From Paramacrobiotus metropolitanus (Eukaryota; Tardigrada; Eutardigrada; Parachela; Macrobiotidae), in assembly GCF_019649055.1 (NCBI RefSeq), contig NW_026570236.1, positions 1,364,001 through 1,428,000 of the forward strand: 64,000 bases of DNA, given 5' to 3'. Position numbers and translations under genes: made by a program. This document shows, piece after piece, positions 24,960 through 38,453 of this stretch. Positions within the stretch are counted from its first letter, which is position 1. Every line of letters starts with the position of its first letter. Below the pieces are notes generated by a model. It was not told the DNA's origin. It did not search any database and saw only the letters and a list, made by a program, of their open reading frames with translations.

Positions 24960-27900
24960 TTATTTCTGGGGAAACGGAAGAAGCCAGTAGGTTGCTATTT
25001 CATATTTTCCTTTGATAGCCTGCAGTCCTCGTGCTTCGACGATAAACTGACTAAATTGCTCCAGAAGAAGTTGACTCTCCGGGCTGATATGGATACGCCC
25101 TGGTAAACCGTGGCTGCACATTCTGGAAGCCATGTTGACGGTATCACCAAATCTAGCGTAAAGTGGACAAGTTGTGGTCTAGTGAGAAACTGCTCTTTTT
25201 AGGCATAGGTAAATAGTACAGTGTGTTCAGTCGTGTAAAGATTTTAAATCTGAATTACGAGTACTGCAAATACTTACACATTACTAGCGGAAGTATAAAA
25301 TATAAACTACCGTACTTTAAGACATGTAAATTACGGGAAAATACGTACAGGCAGTAACGAGGTCGTTTTAGTCCCATTAATCCCGCAGCACAGGGACCTA
25401 CAACATCATTATTCTCCTACTCAAACTACAATAGCTTAAATGTGTCGATGGCGAGATACCCGAATGAATTCCAGTCTTAAACCGAAGATTTTCCAGAAAT
25501 GTAAATTGCGTCTGCAGTTCCACCAGCCTTGTAGCAAAACTCGCAATTCGCTCGATGTGTTTTATTCCTATTCTTTCTGGTATTCCGCTAGCCACCTGCA
25601 GAAAGATTCTATTAGCGCAATCAATTTTGCAGATTCCTGAAAGAGGGTATAAATATTAGTCTGATTGTAATACCATGAACGAATCATTGACTGCTTCCAC
25701 TTTATACACGTCGCACTCCGTTGTGAGCTTATCTATACAGACTTCCGTCGCTGACGTAACAGCAATCGTCATCTCGGGTGCGTGGATCTTTACAAAGTCA
25801 GCAAATCCATGGAGATCAGTAAACAGAATCGTGGCGCATTCAAAGAACTCAGGTAGAACCTTTTCACCGGCTCGTAACTGCTTCGCCACAGACCTAAGCA
25901 AGAAAACTAGATTTCCGTCATAATAAATAAGGGTGCAGTTCAGCTGTACCGTGGTAAGAATTGGTTAATAATAGCGTCGCATTTATCCATTTCCTCCATT
26001 AGTTCGCTGGTCCTCTTCGTAACTTGACATTCCAGTTCAGCAGAATAACCTTCCAGTCTGGCATAGATTTGATCGAAGAATGTACTCGTAGTTTTGTGCG
26101 AATGTGGAGACAGCATAGGAGCCAGCGCTCGGAGAAGACTTTTTATGTCTGGTCGCTGGGGTGAATTAAGAGCAATACAAGACCGCAGTATCACTTCGAA
26201 TTCGGGCAAGGACGATAAAAGTGTTCCAAACGAAAGTTCACGAAGACTTCGGCCAGCTACATATAAAAGTGAAAGTCTAATGTAGCTAAACGCTCACTTT
26301 GGATGAAACCGGTAGAGCTTCTTACTTTTGGTGAGCGATCTCACGCTTTCTAGAACCCTTCCTTTTGTCAATATGTCAAGCAAAACCAGACCGCTGGAGT
26401 AAATATCAACCATTTGCAATAACCTGCTATCATGACTGCTTCCGGTATCGGGTGGTGACCAGTAGAAGGATTCCCAGACAATATTTTGACACACTCCTGT
26501 ACTTAGAAATCCACACGCTGTATGCAGATTTTGTCTCAACCTGTCGGAAGCAAGATGCGCTAGCTTAAGTGTAAAGTGTTTGTCGACCCAACAGGTCAAG
26601 ACGCTGATTCGTCCATGGAATTGTAGCGAAGAATTATGGATATATCGTACTGCCTGCAATAGCGAAAACCGGAAGCAGCAGTTCCGCAGTTAACAACCTT
26701 AGGACCACATTAACTTTAACGTACTTTGAGATAATCATGAGCTAGACAGGGAAGTAGTGCCGCGTCCCTGCTAGCGTAGCTGTCAAATATGTCAGGCAAC
26801 GCGCCCCGTGAAGGGCACTCTATTACTGCCGAAATCCAGTAAATCCCTTTAGAAGATCGTGTTATGGCAAGTCCGGCAAACTGGCAAATATTGAGGTGCT
26901 CCATTCTGCTCAACTGCAGCAGAATGCCGTAATTTTAAAGTTCAAATTCGGGATTTTAATCGCAAACAAATGATTACCTTTTGAAGCAGCACCAACAGTT
27001 CATTATTTTCCGAAATATCGGGAAAGCCAACTGGCTGGTTCCGATGGCACAGTTTCCAGCCCATAACGGGTTTGGTTCTATATGTGCCGAAAACTACGGC
27101 GCCACAGAAGCTCTGTAACAAGAAAGACAGCGTCGATGATTTTTGAAAACATTTTTAACTGTTTCACTCTGTTGTACTCGAGTCCAGCTAAAAGTTGTAG
27201 GGAGGTCACTGGACTCGTATGAGAAATGATCCGAATAGATCTTCGAGAGAAGAGAACGACAGGATGCTGTTCGTCGATTATTTGGTTCGTGCAGCTGGAT
27301 TTGCCACCACGGATCTCGGAGCAGTTGGTATTTAGCCTTAAATTTGTTATATCTACAATAAATCAACTTTTTACATAACAAACATTTCCTTTGCATCACT
27401 TACCTTCATTTCTAAGAAATTAAACGACTCTCTTAAAAATCAATTCGGTTTAGGTGCTTCGACAGAACCGTTGCGGCTCCTGTTACCCCAACAACTCCTC
27501 TATGCGTAACGGATTGAAATACTAATTTCAAAGGAAAAAATGCTTACGCAATCCATCCTATTATCATTATGCCGACAGCAAGACAGAGACTTGTGGAAAT
27601 CGCTGTTAGCAAGTAGGCTGAGCGGTTGTCACCTAAATAATTTAACAAGTGCATCAGTCATAATACTAAATTATTTGTTCCGATACTAAATTTCATAAAA
27701 GATAAAAACGATTTTTATACACAGTACGTACTTGGTATAAGGCAGGATAGCTTCTGATTCAAATATCCGCAATACGGTTCGTTGGGAGGAGGAAATGAAC
27801 TGTTGACCCACACTAATAACCGTGTCACTTCTAGTAAGTCTCCTGTTTGGCCAAATTTTCGCAACAACGGCTGTGCAAATACAAAATCAGAGGCTAGTAT

Positions 27901-29844
27901 GTTTCAGAATACGTACTATCCACGGGCTGAGTATCCAGTGTCATCCAAATTACCTCACGACTTCCGTTAGCGTTGAAGAAAGAAACCGTGAAGTCGGTGC
28001 GCCGCTGTCCTTCGCTGTCTATATACATGCTGTTGCCAAAGTCATCAGTAAAAGTTCGATTCAGTAGAAGCCTTGCTAGTGCCACACCGCTGCAATTCGC
28101 TCTGTCGCCTGAAGTAATTGTATCGTTGATGGCCTGGAATAAAACAATTTTCCGAAAAAAAGTTTTGTTTTGAAACTTTTCGAAAGAAAGATAGCATTCG
28201 AATCATAGACCATTCTTTGACCAATGGACCATTCCAGTATTGCCCGAAAGTGGCAAACCTTACCTCCGCTAGTGCAAAGACGGTCATGTAGCTTCCGACA
28301 ATAAGGGCATATGGCTGGCAAAGGACCGTACAAAAAAATTACAGACCGTATAAATGCAAAAGCATCAGACACCTGGCCCAACCTGGTTTGATATTGGATA
28401 TGTGAAATTATAATCTTGCTCTGTTCGCCGGAGAAATTCCTTCCCGAGCTGCATTTTTGTGCCAACATTCTCGCTGTTCTCACTTGGATTCACAATTAAG
28501 ACCGAGTGGAACGCTTGAAGGAGCACCTGGGGAGAATATTTTAGTCCGTATCGAAGTTTATACCAAGAGACGTAATATTTAAGAATCAACTAAACATCTT
28601 CTAGGAGCAAATCTGACTTACCGAATCGTTTCTGTCGCTATTCTGCCAGCTTATTGGTCGAAACATGTTATTCTCTACCAGCAGGTATACCTGCAATGGT
28701 ATTTGCTGATATGTTAGAAACTACAAAAACGAAAATGTTCAGTCTCGTCTAACATCAGAGCTTACATATTCTCCGTTTGTCATGTTCAACATATAAGCGG
28801 TCCACTGCAAAAATATTCGTCAAGCAAAAACAATAAAAGTGGCTGACAGAACCAGTTTTACCAAAAAATCCCACAAAGCCGGTTCAGCGCCAAAGTACAG
28901 CACCACTACCAATCATGAGAATTAAAACGTTATGAAGTAATTTCCGGAGCAAGAAGGGTCAAACGGCTTACCTCTGCTTATCGTGCGGATGCTTTCAAGA
29001 ATCGATCGAAATCCAGTGGAACCTGCCTTTGTCTCTATATTCCTCACAATACTAACGATGTGTTTCTGGCTTTTAACAATGTTCAGGAATGTCGTTGCCA
29101 ATATGAAATAGAATGGAGGAGGGCTGTTGTCGATAATCACGGCTATGGAAGTCCAATTATACTTGTTCAATATCTCAAGAAACAGTTCAGCGCACTCGGA
29201 CACCAAAAAAAAGTTGGTGGATATCCAGGTGGGGTATAAATCGCGACGGCGGATTTTGGGCCCGGCCGAGACTCTACCGAAGAAGAAAACGGTTTTCCCT
29301 TGATGGGCGAATATTTGTTACCCTTTGCTTACGTTGATATCCACAAAGTATCCCACTGTGTATGAAAATAAGGCATCTCCGTATCGTCTGCACATGCTGC
29401 AAATCGAATGTACAGGTAGTTTGATAGCGCTAACTATCACTAACCCAAAGCTGAAGATAACCTACATGGCACGATATAAATTGTGAGGTCGCGATCATTT
29501 CTTTCACGATAATGCCATTCAGATATCATTGAGATCGCATTGCTACCGACTTCTTTACACCCTCGTTTCCCAATAAAGTGTAAACTGAAATTCATCGCGC
29601 CGTTATACTTCGCGCTAACGTGTTCTACGGCCAAGGAAAGTGCCGGTCCCAGAAACGGCAGAGCTTGATAACCTTCCGTGGAGGTATCGCTTATTACCAC
29701 TAAGCTGATGTTGAGCACGGTACTCTGGAGTCCCGCGTTAGTACAGGACGGCTGCAGCGATTGAGACCCAACGATATCAGTTAGAACACGAATTAAAATT
29801 AATAACGGCATGTTTTTCACAAATGATATCGACCTTACACGCAT
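24960..29844 (-). CDS. Receptor guanylate cyclase, copy C
   Basis: It is the shortest copy (4.9 kb) and looks fully intact. The first exon (29844-29467) encodes a signal peptide and LPFLGPALSLAVEHV. The third exon contains NWTSIAVIID. The juxtamembrane exon ends SFPPPNEPYCGYLNQ and the transmembrane exon lies near 27635-27550. Kinase-homology exons span about 26905-26330 (HGRISVLTCWVD, VDIYSSGLVLLDIL). The coiled coil is at about 26250-25957 (MEEMDKCDAIINQFLP) and the cyclase exons at 25893-24960 with FTDLHGF, VNDSFMV, RYCLFGD and NMASRM. The IGD glycine is Asn. The last codons read YWLLPFPQK then TAA. It is closest to B in sequence and exon sizes, suggesting a late duplication. Confidence 0.87.
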
Positions 29845-30998
29845 TTTTCTGCAACTAAAGACAAACTCCAGCCACTAGGATAGCTGGAGCTGTTGGATGT
29901 TGGTAACCAAGGCGGTTTAGAGTTAGAGATATTAATTTCAAGATTAACCATCCTATCCTTATCTTCAGTTAAGTGAGCCAAATTACAGAGCCGTCTTCTA
30001 CAGTGCGGTCTAAGTTCCTTTCCTGTTCGTGGTTTGCGTGACGTTGCTGTTGCCATTCAAGGACAGAAAATGAATGGGTGGCTTTGGTGCCTGTTACGGA
30101 TGGAAGAGTAAAAGACAAACATGTGAGTGGAATATAATATCGGCCGGGAATTGCTACCCCTTGATTGCGGGGAAAACAGTTGTTCGCATTGTACGATCGC
30201 TCGGGCAGCTCCACGACATCTTTTGGGCTGTAATACCCAGAGGATTCGCAAAATATTAAATTAGGACTGATTACTGCGTCGTCATGTTTATTGATGCTTT
30301 AATTAACCAATCCCGTGGTCATAATAACAGATAATCCTTACGATGCCGTGATTGTCATCAGAACGTAAACTTTGTTACTCAAAAACATTTCGCAGGAATC
30401 TAAGCATCCTCTGATTTTGTCATTTGAGTCAACAACCGGCCTACGTGACCTTTGGTTCTGAGTGCGCATTGAGTAGTCCGAAGAATAACATCAAGTACAG
30501 TATATTATTTGTAAAGAGTGAATGTCAAATTTTGCCAGTCCTCCTAATTAATAACCAACGGCTCAAGGGTTCTTTTACAAATTTAAGCGATCATGAAATC
30601 GTCAGGCTAACTTGTCGGTAGCAAGCGGAAATGAGACTGTATGTGATGAACGACGCTAAAAAGCAATAGCACTGGGACTTAAGTTGCAGTTACTGTATAA
30701 TTGGAATTTGAAACATTTAAACGGTTGCCGAGTAATTTTGAAACGAATTTGTGGATGCATTCCAAATTACTATGAATTTAGTTATTTTGGTACAAGTAAA
30801 GTTAAGTACTGAAGCAATGACGCTGAATAATTTACAATTTCAATCATTTCGAACATTTATTATAAAGTATGAAGTACTGTACCTGCATGTACAATTGTAC
30901 ACATGGGTAGTAAGCCTAAACACTTTTTTTAACATCGCTTTTCATAACATCGCTAATACACGCATCGTGCCCAATCATTCAACTTCACTGTGATAAGG
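29845..30998. other. Spacer between copies C and D
   Basis: This is the promoter side of C and 3' flank of D. The segment at about 30045-30165 resembles 17360-17480 upstream of copy A. No further gene seen. Confidence 0.5.
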
Positions 30999-33900
30999 TT
31001 ATGGCGGAAGAAGCCAGTATGTGGTCATTTCGTGTTTGCCCTTGATAGAAATCACTCCTCGTGGATTGATAGTGTAAAGACTGAAATTTTCCAATAATAA
31101 CTGGCTATCGGAACTTAGATGAATGTGGTTTGGCAGTCCGTGGCTGCACATTCTGGAAGCCATGTTAACCGTGTCTCCGAACCTGTAAAGAACGTGGACA
31201 CGCATTACCTACTGACCCATTTCCGATGCAATTAGGGTGGATTTTAATCCTTCCCCATAGGCTGTGGAGGTTGGTTTGTTATTAATTTTGTCTTCTCGAA
31301 ATTCGATATTCGATTCTTTACAGCTTCGATCTTTACAGCTATTTCCAGTCTTCACATGCGCTTTGGTTCGAATTCTCAGTTGCATTTTTCTAACAACTAA
31401 CAAGTAAGCTAGTGACGAATTTTTCGCGTACTGAAAGTTACATACAAACAGTAACGTGGCCTTTTTAGTCCCATCAATCCCGCAGCACAAGGACCTACAA
31501 CCAGTTGCATCATGTAAACACCCTAAACAATCTGCAATTACATTTAAGGCAGTTTTAGAGCTTGCATAGGCAGGGGCACCAGCTCCGTACCGGAATGAAA
31601 TCCAATTTAAACCGTAAGTCCGCGATAAAGGTCAACTGCGATTGAATTTTGAGTAGGGCTAAAGAAAATTCGGCAACTCTAGTAACATGTTTAGGTCCGA
31701 CCCTATCTGGCAGTCCACTGGCTATCTGTACACAAATATTATTCATTTCCATTCAGAAAAAGTGTTCTCTTAGAAAATTTAAAACTGCTTACCACAAACG
31801 AATCGACAACTGCCTCCACTTTGTAAACATCACACTCCGTTGACAATTTGTCGATAAACGCTTCAGTAGCCGAGATTAGCTCTATTGTAGTCTCAGGTTG
31901 ATGTGTCTTGATGTAGTCAGCAAAACCATACATATCGCTGAACAATATTGTTACACATTCGAAATATTCCGGTAGAACCGTTGCACCCGCTCGCAGCAGT
32001 CTTGCAATAGATCTAATTGCAAACCAAATCCGAATGGCAGTCAGAAACAGCTCGTGCGGGAATAATTTCTCATTACGTAATAAAACATGCATGATGTACC
32101 TTGGCAGGATCTGATTGATCATAACATCGCATTTATTCATTTCTTCTTTAAGTTCATTTGTTCTGGTCATGACTTGCTCTTCCAAGTCGTTGGAATAACG
32201 CTCCAGTCTCTTGTGTATTTTGTCGATCAGAGTAGATTTCCGTTTGTCCCTAACCAGTAACGGACTCACTTGGGCGAGCGTGTGACGAAGATTGTTTATG
32301 TCCGGCCGCTGGAACGGATCATCACTGACGCACGATAGAATTATGTTTTCAAATTCGGGCATACGCGAGTGAAGGAAAAGGTGCGGCCGGCTCCGGAGAT
32401 GTTGATTTCCTATACAGTTACGGTATAATGCGATTTTTTGCGATTTGAGCTAAGTAGGTCATGTCACGAGTCGACATGATAGTTCTGTTAATCACCTTTT
32501 CTAGCAGCCCGAAGTCTGTTGTAAAAATCCCCCGTGCTCAATATATCATAAATTAAACCCGATGAGAGGATATCGATGTCCACTTTTTGCAACAATTTGC
32601 TCTCCGCTTTCTCGTTTAGTACGGGTGACGCCCAGTAGGCAGCTTCCCATATAGTATTCTGGCACTCAGTTGGTATAAGATTACTGCAGGCGTTGTTCAG
32701 ATTCCGTTGCAATCTATCCGACGCTAAATTAGCGAGTTTAAGTGTGAAGTGTTTGTCCACCCAACAAGTCAAAATGCTTATTCGTCCATGGTATTAGAAA
32801 GTGGAAAAATGAATGTACCGTACTGCCTGCAATAGTTGAACCTTTGCCGATACCACTGCCACCACATTAAGAAGAGTACGTACTTCTAGGTAATCTAAAA
32901 CCAGCGAGGCGCGTAACATTGGATCCTTGCTAGCAAAGCTGCCGAATATGTCAGCCAAAGTACCCCTTGAATGACATTCTATTACCGATGTGATCCAGCA
33001 CATGCCTTTAGAGGACATTTTAATGGTCAATCCAACAAACTGGCATATGTTAACGTGCTCTATCTTTCTCAGCTAAAAAAATAGCAATAAAGCGTCTTGT
33101 CGATTTCATACATAGAATTTGCCTCATAACCGGTATAACAAATTTAGGGAGGCAACTTTAATAGCTAATTTTTCTTTAGTTGTCGCTTCCATGCTACTGT
33201 AGCAATGGCATAGAACTGTATAAAAGTCATTGATTGCTCAGTGTACATTTTACATTCCGCAGCAGAAGCAGAAATTCTTTGGAAGGGGAAATGTCGGCAA
33301 AGTTGATTGGACCCTTTTTACTGCAGATTTTCCAGCCCATCACCGCGCTATTCTTATGTAGCCCCAAAATGACGGCACTGCAAAAAATCTGAAAGGAACA
33401 ATAACACAAGAATGGTCTGTCATTTTAAACGCTGTATGAACTATTGCTGCGATTACCGATGAGACGTTTGATGCACCGAAGTATATACGGGCTTCCGGAG
33501 GCACATACTCGGAGTAAAGTCCCCTTTGTTCGGTCAGTGTCAACGACGTTGAGAGATTTGACGCTGCTCGGCAACACTGTATTTCCTGGAGATGAACTTG
33601 CCACCATGGATCATGGATGAATTCATGTTTGGCTCTCAGTTTTATACGCCTGTAAAGGTTATTTTGTTTCGCCACGGTTCCATACTTTGATAACTCGTTA
33701 AGATCTTTAATTTGGAAAGGTCATTACTCACACTGCATATCCGATGAAAACTGCAATTAAACAACCAGTTGCTAATGTGAACGACAGGATGTATGTTGAA
33801 TTGTTTCCTGAAAGATCAAAATTCTCGTTACTTTTCTACAAAGAAAACGTATACAGTGGGTAAAATCTTTGTGTAAAAAAATAAATATTACGAGTAAGTT

Positions 33901-36697
33901 TGATCACCCATGCAAACGTCTTATACAAGCGACAAGTAACGATAAGCACTTGTGGCTGTAGCTAACGATAAGTACATGTGTGCTACGAAGCGAGCATGCT
34001 ACCAATTTCCAAAGAGCAACAATTACTTGGCGTGATACAAACCATCCGCTGATTTGAATATCCGCAACGTGGCTCGTTTGGAGGAGGAAAGGAATCGCCA
34101 ACCCATGTCGTTAAATGCACTAGTTCTATTAGATCTCAAGATGCGCCAAGCTTTCGCAACACGTGCTATGAAATACGAGTAGAAGAGCAAAGCGGTAATA
34201 TTATTACTGTGCTGCTGGAAATGGGCTACGAAAATGGTACTAAGCGTTACCTTGCGTGTTCCGTTTAGGTCAAAAAAAGACACCGTAAAATCGGTACGAC
34301 GTTGCCCTTCTGTGTCAATATACATACTGTTATCAAAGTCATCGGTGAAAGTTTGGTTGAGGAAACGCTGAGCCAGAGTCACCCCCCTCCAGTCCCTGTT
34401 GGTCGTTATTGTGTTGTTAATTGGTAATGATCTGAAATGTGTAAGTTGGGGTACCGCTGCAAATAGCAAGCACGTGGTATCAGAATTTTCTGATCCACAA
34501 TGAAATAATTCCGATTCTACCTGTGCGAGTGCAAAGATAGTTGTGTATCCACTAACGATAAGGCTGTATGGCTACACACACAAGTAAAAATTAAAGACTT
34601 CGGCTGGCACAAGTTTACCACGGAAGGTTGACAATGCTATAATTTGTAGGCGCATCATTTGATTCGTAATTCCTTTTTAATGCAGTACGCTGTTTGCTAT
34701 ACACTCATACAGATACTTTAATGTAGAACACTCAGTTAAGTGACTGCAGGTGAATAAGGTTTTTGTGATGCTTTATGCGCAATGATTACAAAATGTCGGT
34801 TTTATTTTATGCGCTGAAGCTTATACAGTGCGGAGTACGCACGGTTACCTTACGTGATTAGACAGCGGATATGTAGAGTAAAAATCCCTCTCGCTGCGCC
34901 GGTAAAATTCTCGGCCAAGCTGTGTTTTGGAAACGTTGTTTTTGGGATTGTCAAGGGGATGCACAACTAGAACTGATTGGGACGCTTGCAGAAGGAACCA
35001 AAGAGAACCAGTAATAACTATTGTGCCGGTGACAATTATGTTCCGGTTTATTGAGTATGGCGTTTTCCAAGTTAAGGTATATTAATTGGCGAAACCTCGC
35101 CCATATGCGCTGTACTCGAGTAATGAAAGAAACTGCACAAATACATAATTCTCGTAATAAGTACTAATAACGCTTCAACGTCGTTTGCAACGGGGCGAAA
35201 GCTCTCAATCGGTACTTAATTTCTTAGACAAAGACTACGTAATTAACAAGCTGCGCTGCCCGTAACAACAAGCTGCGCTGACAGGGACTACGTAATTAAA
35301 TTGAGCAATTACGTCAATTAGATTTATCGGTTGCAAAAGTTTTATAAAATGTCACTGAAACTAAACAAAAGCTTATGTCTCTAGCGAATGCGGCTTACCA
35401 GGTCATCTTTATCACCAGCCTTCCAATGAAATGGGCGAAAAAGGTTATTTTCTGTCAGAATGTAAACCTACAACCATAGCGTCGTATGGGAATGACGAAA
35501 TATAATGCACACTGCACAGTAAAAGTTCACGACAACATTTTACCCTGCTATTAAACAACATTATGATAGCATAAAAAATGCGACTCGTTTCGTTAAACTC
35601 ACATATTCTCCATTTGTCATGTTCAGAGACGCTGCTGTAACCTACAGAAAGCTTCTTTAGGTAATCGCACACTTGACTGAAAAATGCAAACAATAGTTTT
35701 TTTTACCAGAAATTCCCGCAGAATCTTCCCGATTCCAAAGTAAATTACTACTAAATTACAAAGCCTAGATATACTCAACATCAACTTTACGAACGTGTTT
35801 TGCGGCTAATTGCTTACCTCTACTACTTGCACGAATATCATCTAAAATTGATCCAAAACCACCGAACGGACGCCCTAGCTTTGCGTTAATTTCTCGAACA
35901 GAATGTGTTATGTGTCTTTGACCTTTTAGATTGACGAGAAATACCGACATCAGGACGGCATAAAAGGGAGGAGAGCTCGGATCGGTGACCACCGTAACAG
36001 ATGTCCAGTTATATTTATTAAGGATGTCGATAAATAATTCAGCGCACTGGGACACCACGAAATAGTTTGTGTTCAGTCCTGTTGGATATGATACGTGCTG
36101 ATTTGAAGCAATAGGAGCACCGGCCCTAAAAAATCATGTAGTACTTTTCAACAAATGGGAAGTGCGGTTCTTCAAACTGGGTCTACTAGTTTTATAGCTC
36201 TTACATACGTCGAAAGCCATAAAATGTCCCATTGAGTGTAGAGTCGCGCCATCTCCGCATCTCCACATCCTGCACACCCATTAAAAAACATCACAGGAAA
36301 ATAATTAATTACAACCCAGGTTGTTGTTATTACCTAGTACAATGGACGCGAGAAGGTTGTTCTCGTTCTTCTTCCTGTAATACCATTCAGCGGTCATCGC
36401 CACAACGTTGCCCATGAGGTCTGTACACATCCGCTCTTGATTAACGTCCAAACTGAAATTTATGGTAGTGTTATATATCTTCTGAACCCGCTCAACGGCT
36501 AAAGAAAACCCCGGTCCTGTATATGGTAGCGCCATAAACCCTTCTTTTGTATCGGTAACGCCTATTATAACCAGGCCAACATTCACAACTCCATTTAATT
36601 TCGGGCTTTCGGTGGACGATAGCAATGTACGAACGCACGCAGCGATATCAAGAATGATACATGAACACAACAGAACGGTAGTTCTTTTTGGTATCAT
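30999..36697 (-). pseudogene. Receptor guanylate cyclase pseudogene, copy D
   Basis: The full exon set is still recognisable, from a signal peptide (MIPKRTTVLLCSCIILD) and LPYTGPGFSLAVERV to FGDTVNMASRM and YWLLPP then TAA. Against the intact copies I find several separate lesions. Exon 7 has lost its AG acceptor near 35000 and gained one base. Exon 9 has a 7-base insertion near 34418-34426 that leads to a stop. Exon 10 has an in-frame TGA at 34136-34138. The kinase-homology exon has TAA for Gln at 32794-32796. The third cyclase-region exon has a 1-base deletion near 31604 that breaks FKIGIHSG. Each alone would block a full-length receptor. It is most like F and E (QKIYNTTINF motif). Confidence 0.8.
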
Positions 36698-38453
36698 GGA
36701 TAGTCATTAATTATTGCATTTAGGTAATTACAAACTGCACTGCTGTTCTAAGGGAAACGTTTTCTGAACGGCCATAAATTCCACGTGGTTGTGCGGGGGG
36801 AACGCATAAGTGCTGGCTTTCAGCGTTTGGTAAAATTCCAACTAACTAAGACACCAAGTGCTGTTCTGTTTAAGTGCAAAATTCTTTACGCAATATTCGG
36901 ACGACAAAGCAGTAGGAGGGCAAATTAAAATAGGGACCTAGGACTGTCACTGCTTCGTTTGTGAATGTGAATTTTTCGAAAAAAGGCGTCTTCTGTTCTT
37001 AAAATTAATATGAGTACTTAATGAAGCTTTCTCTCTTGGATAATGTTGGCCTGTTCACTGCGGGGAGGAAGTCATGAGACGCACGTCAATAACCAAATAG
37101 ATACAGGAAAAACAAAATTACGCTTTAATGAGCCCGTATGGTTGATTTAATTCTCTTTAATGAATATTAGCTCTTCTTCTAGTGCGTATTCCTTGGGGAC
37201 AATCCAAAATCTTTGATAGCAACAGCCACTCATTAATTCATATTGCATAACAGCACCTCGTTCTCGTGACAACACCCAGTCATGGCAGAATTAACAGACC
37301 TTTGTAAATTGTATACCTGCCAAGGAAACCAAGTTTGACCATTTACTATATAAATGCACTGGCAAAGATCGGGTAAATTATTATGCTTGTGAATAACGTT
37401 CTTGAACTACCGTAGCTAACCGCACTTCGAAATGTATCATTTGCAAAAGCATTTGATGTACAATAATTAAAAGTTCGATCGTTTAACAACCACTTTTAAT
37501 AGCAAAATGCAGTCCAAGAAGTGCGCCCTTGAAACTTTCGCCGCTGCATCGAAAACTTATCACTTGAAAATTATGAAATTATTTGCTTTGTATGTATACA
37601 TTTATACAGAGTATGATCCGTCGCCACCATACAGATGCGCCCAGCAGCGCCAGCTAAATTGGGCATCCCATTGATCCCCAGCCCCGCATCGAAATCATCC
37701 CCGCACCGATCTGAAATGCGGTACGCATGTTAACCAACGACTGACATGGTAAAAACTGCAGTACACACCCTGTTCAATCTGAAAACGTGTCCAATTCGAA
37801 AACTTTATTTAAATATTATTAAAAAATATATGCATGTAAAAACGATTACCTTCGTAAACTGTCAAGTAGATTGGTTTGTTGCTTAATTAAGCAAACTACA
37901 TACGTATATGCATGTGAAAGGTGTTGACACTTGACAGACGATTACCAAACTTTAAAAGGCTACCATAAAGGATCAAGAAACATCATGTTGAGACTGTCCT
38001 AGCTTCTGCTGTAATTGTCTAAGCTAACCTTTGCGCGCTCGCAAGAACGGTGTTTATTTTACCGCTTTAATTGACTAACCAGGCAGCATTCACTCACCAA
38101 AAAAACGCTTCGAAAAATTTAACCGGTTTTGTGTCTATCGACTATCAATAACAGGACAGGGGATTAATCGCTGTTTACGAGTAGAATATATAAGCTCTAA
38201 CATGGAGCAGAAGATTGATAAAGCAGAAGAAACGATAAAGCAGCAGATCGTAGGAACTTTTGTGGAAAGTTCCCTCTGCCTTTCGGTGGTCCGATAATAT
38301 CGCAACCAAATCATCAGAAACTACTCTGTACAGAAAGAATGAATTTTTTTCGTCGCATATCGCAGTCCAGTCATGATGTCTTTTATGTACAGAGTAGTAT
38401 ACCTATATTACAGCAGACGAAGAATTATACTGATGTGAGCGTGCTTAAATTTG
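36698..38453. other. Spacer between copies D and E
   Basis: Mostly AT-rich. A GC-rich island at about 37622-37715 is open on the minus strand as CGDDFDAGLGINGMPNLAG and might be an orphan exon or a fossil fragment. Nothing else is recognised. Confidence 0.4.
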
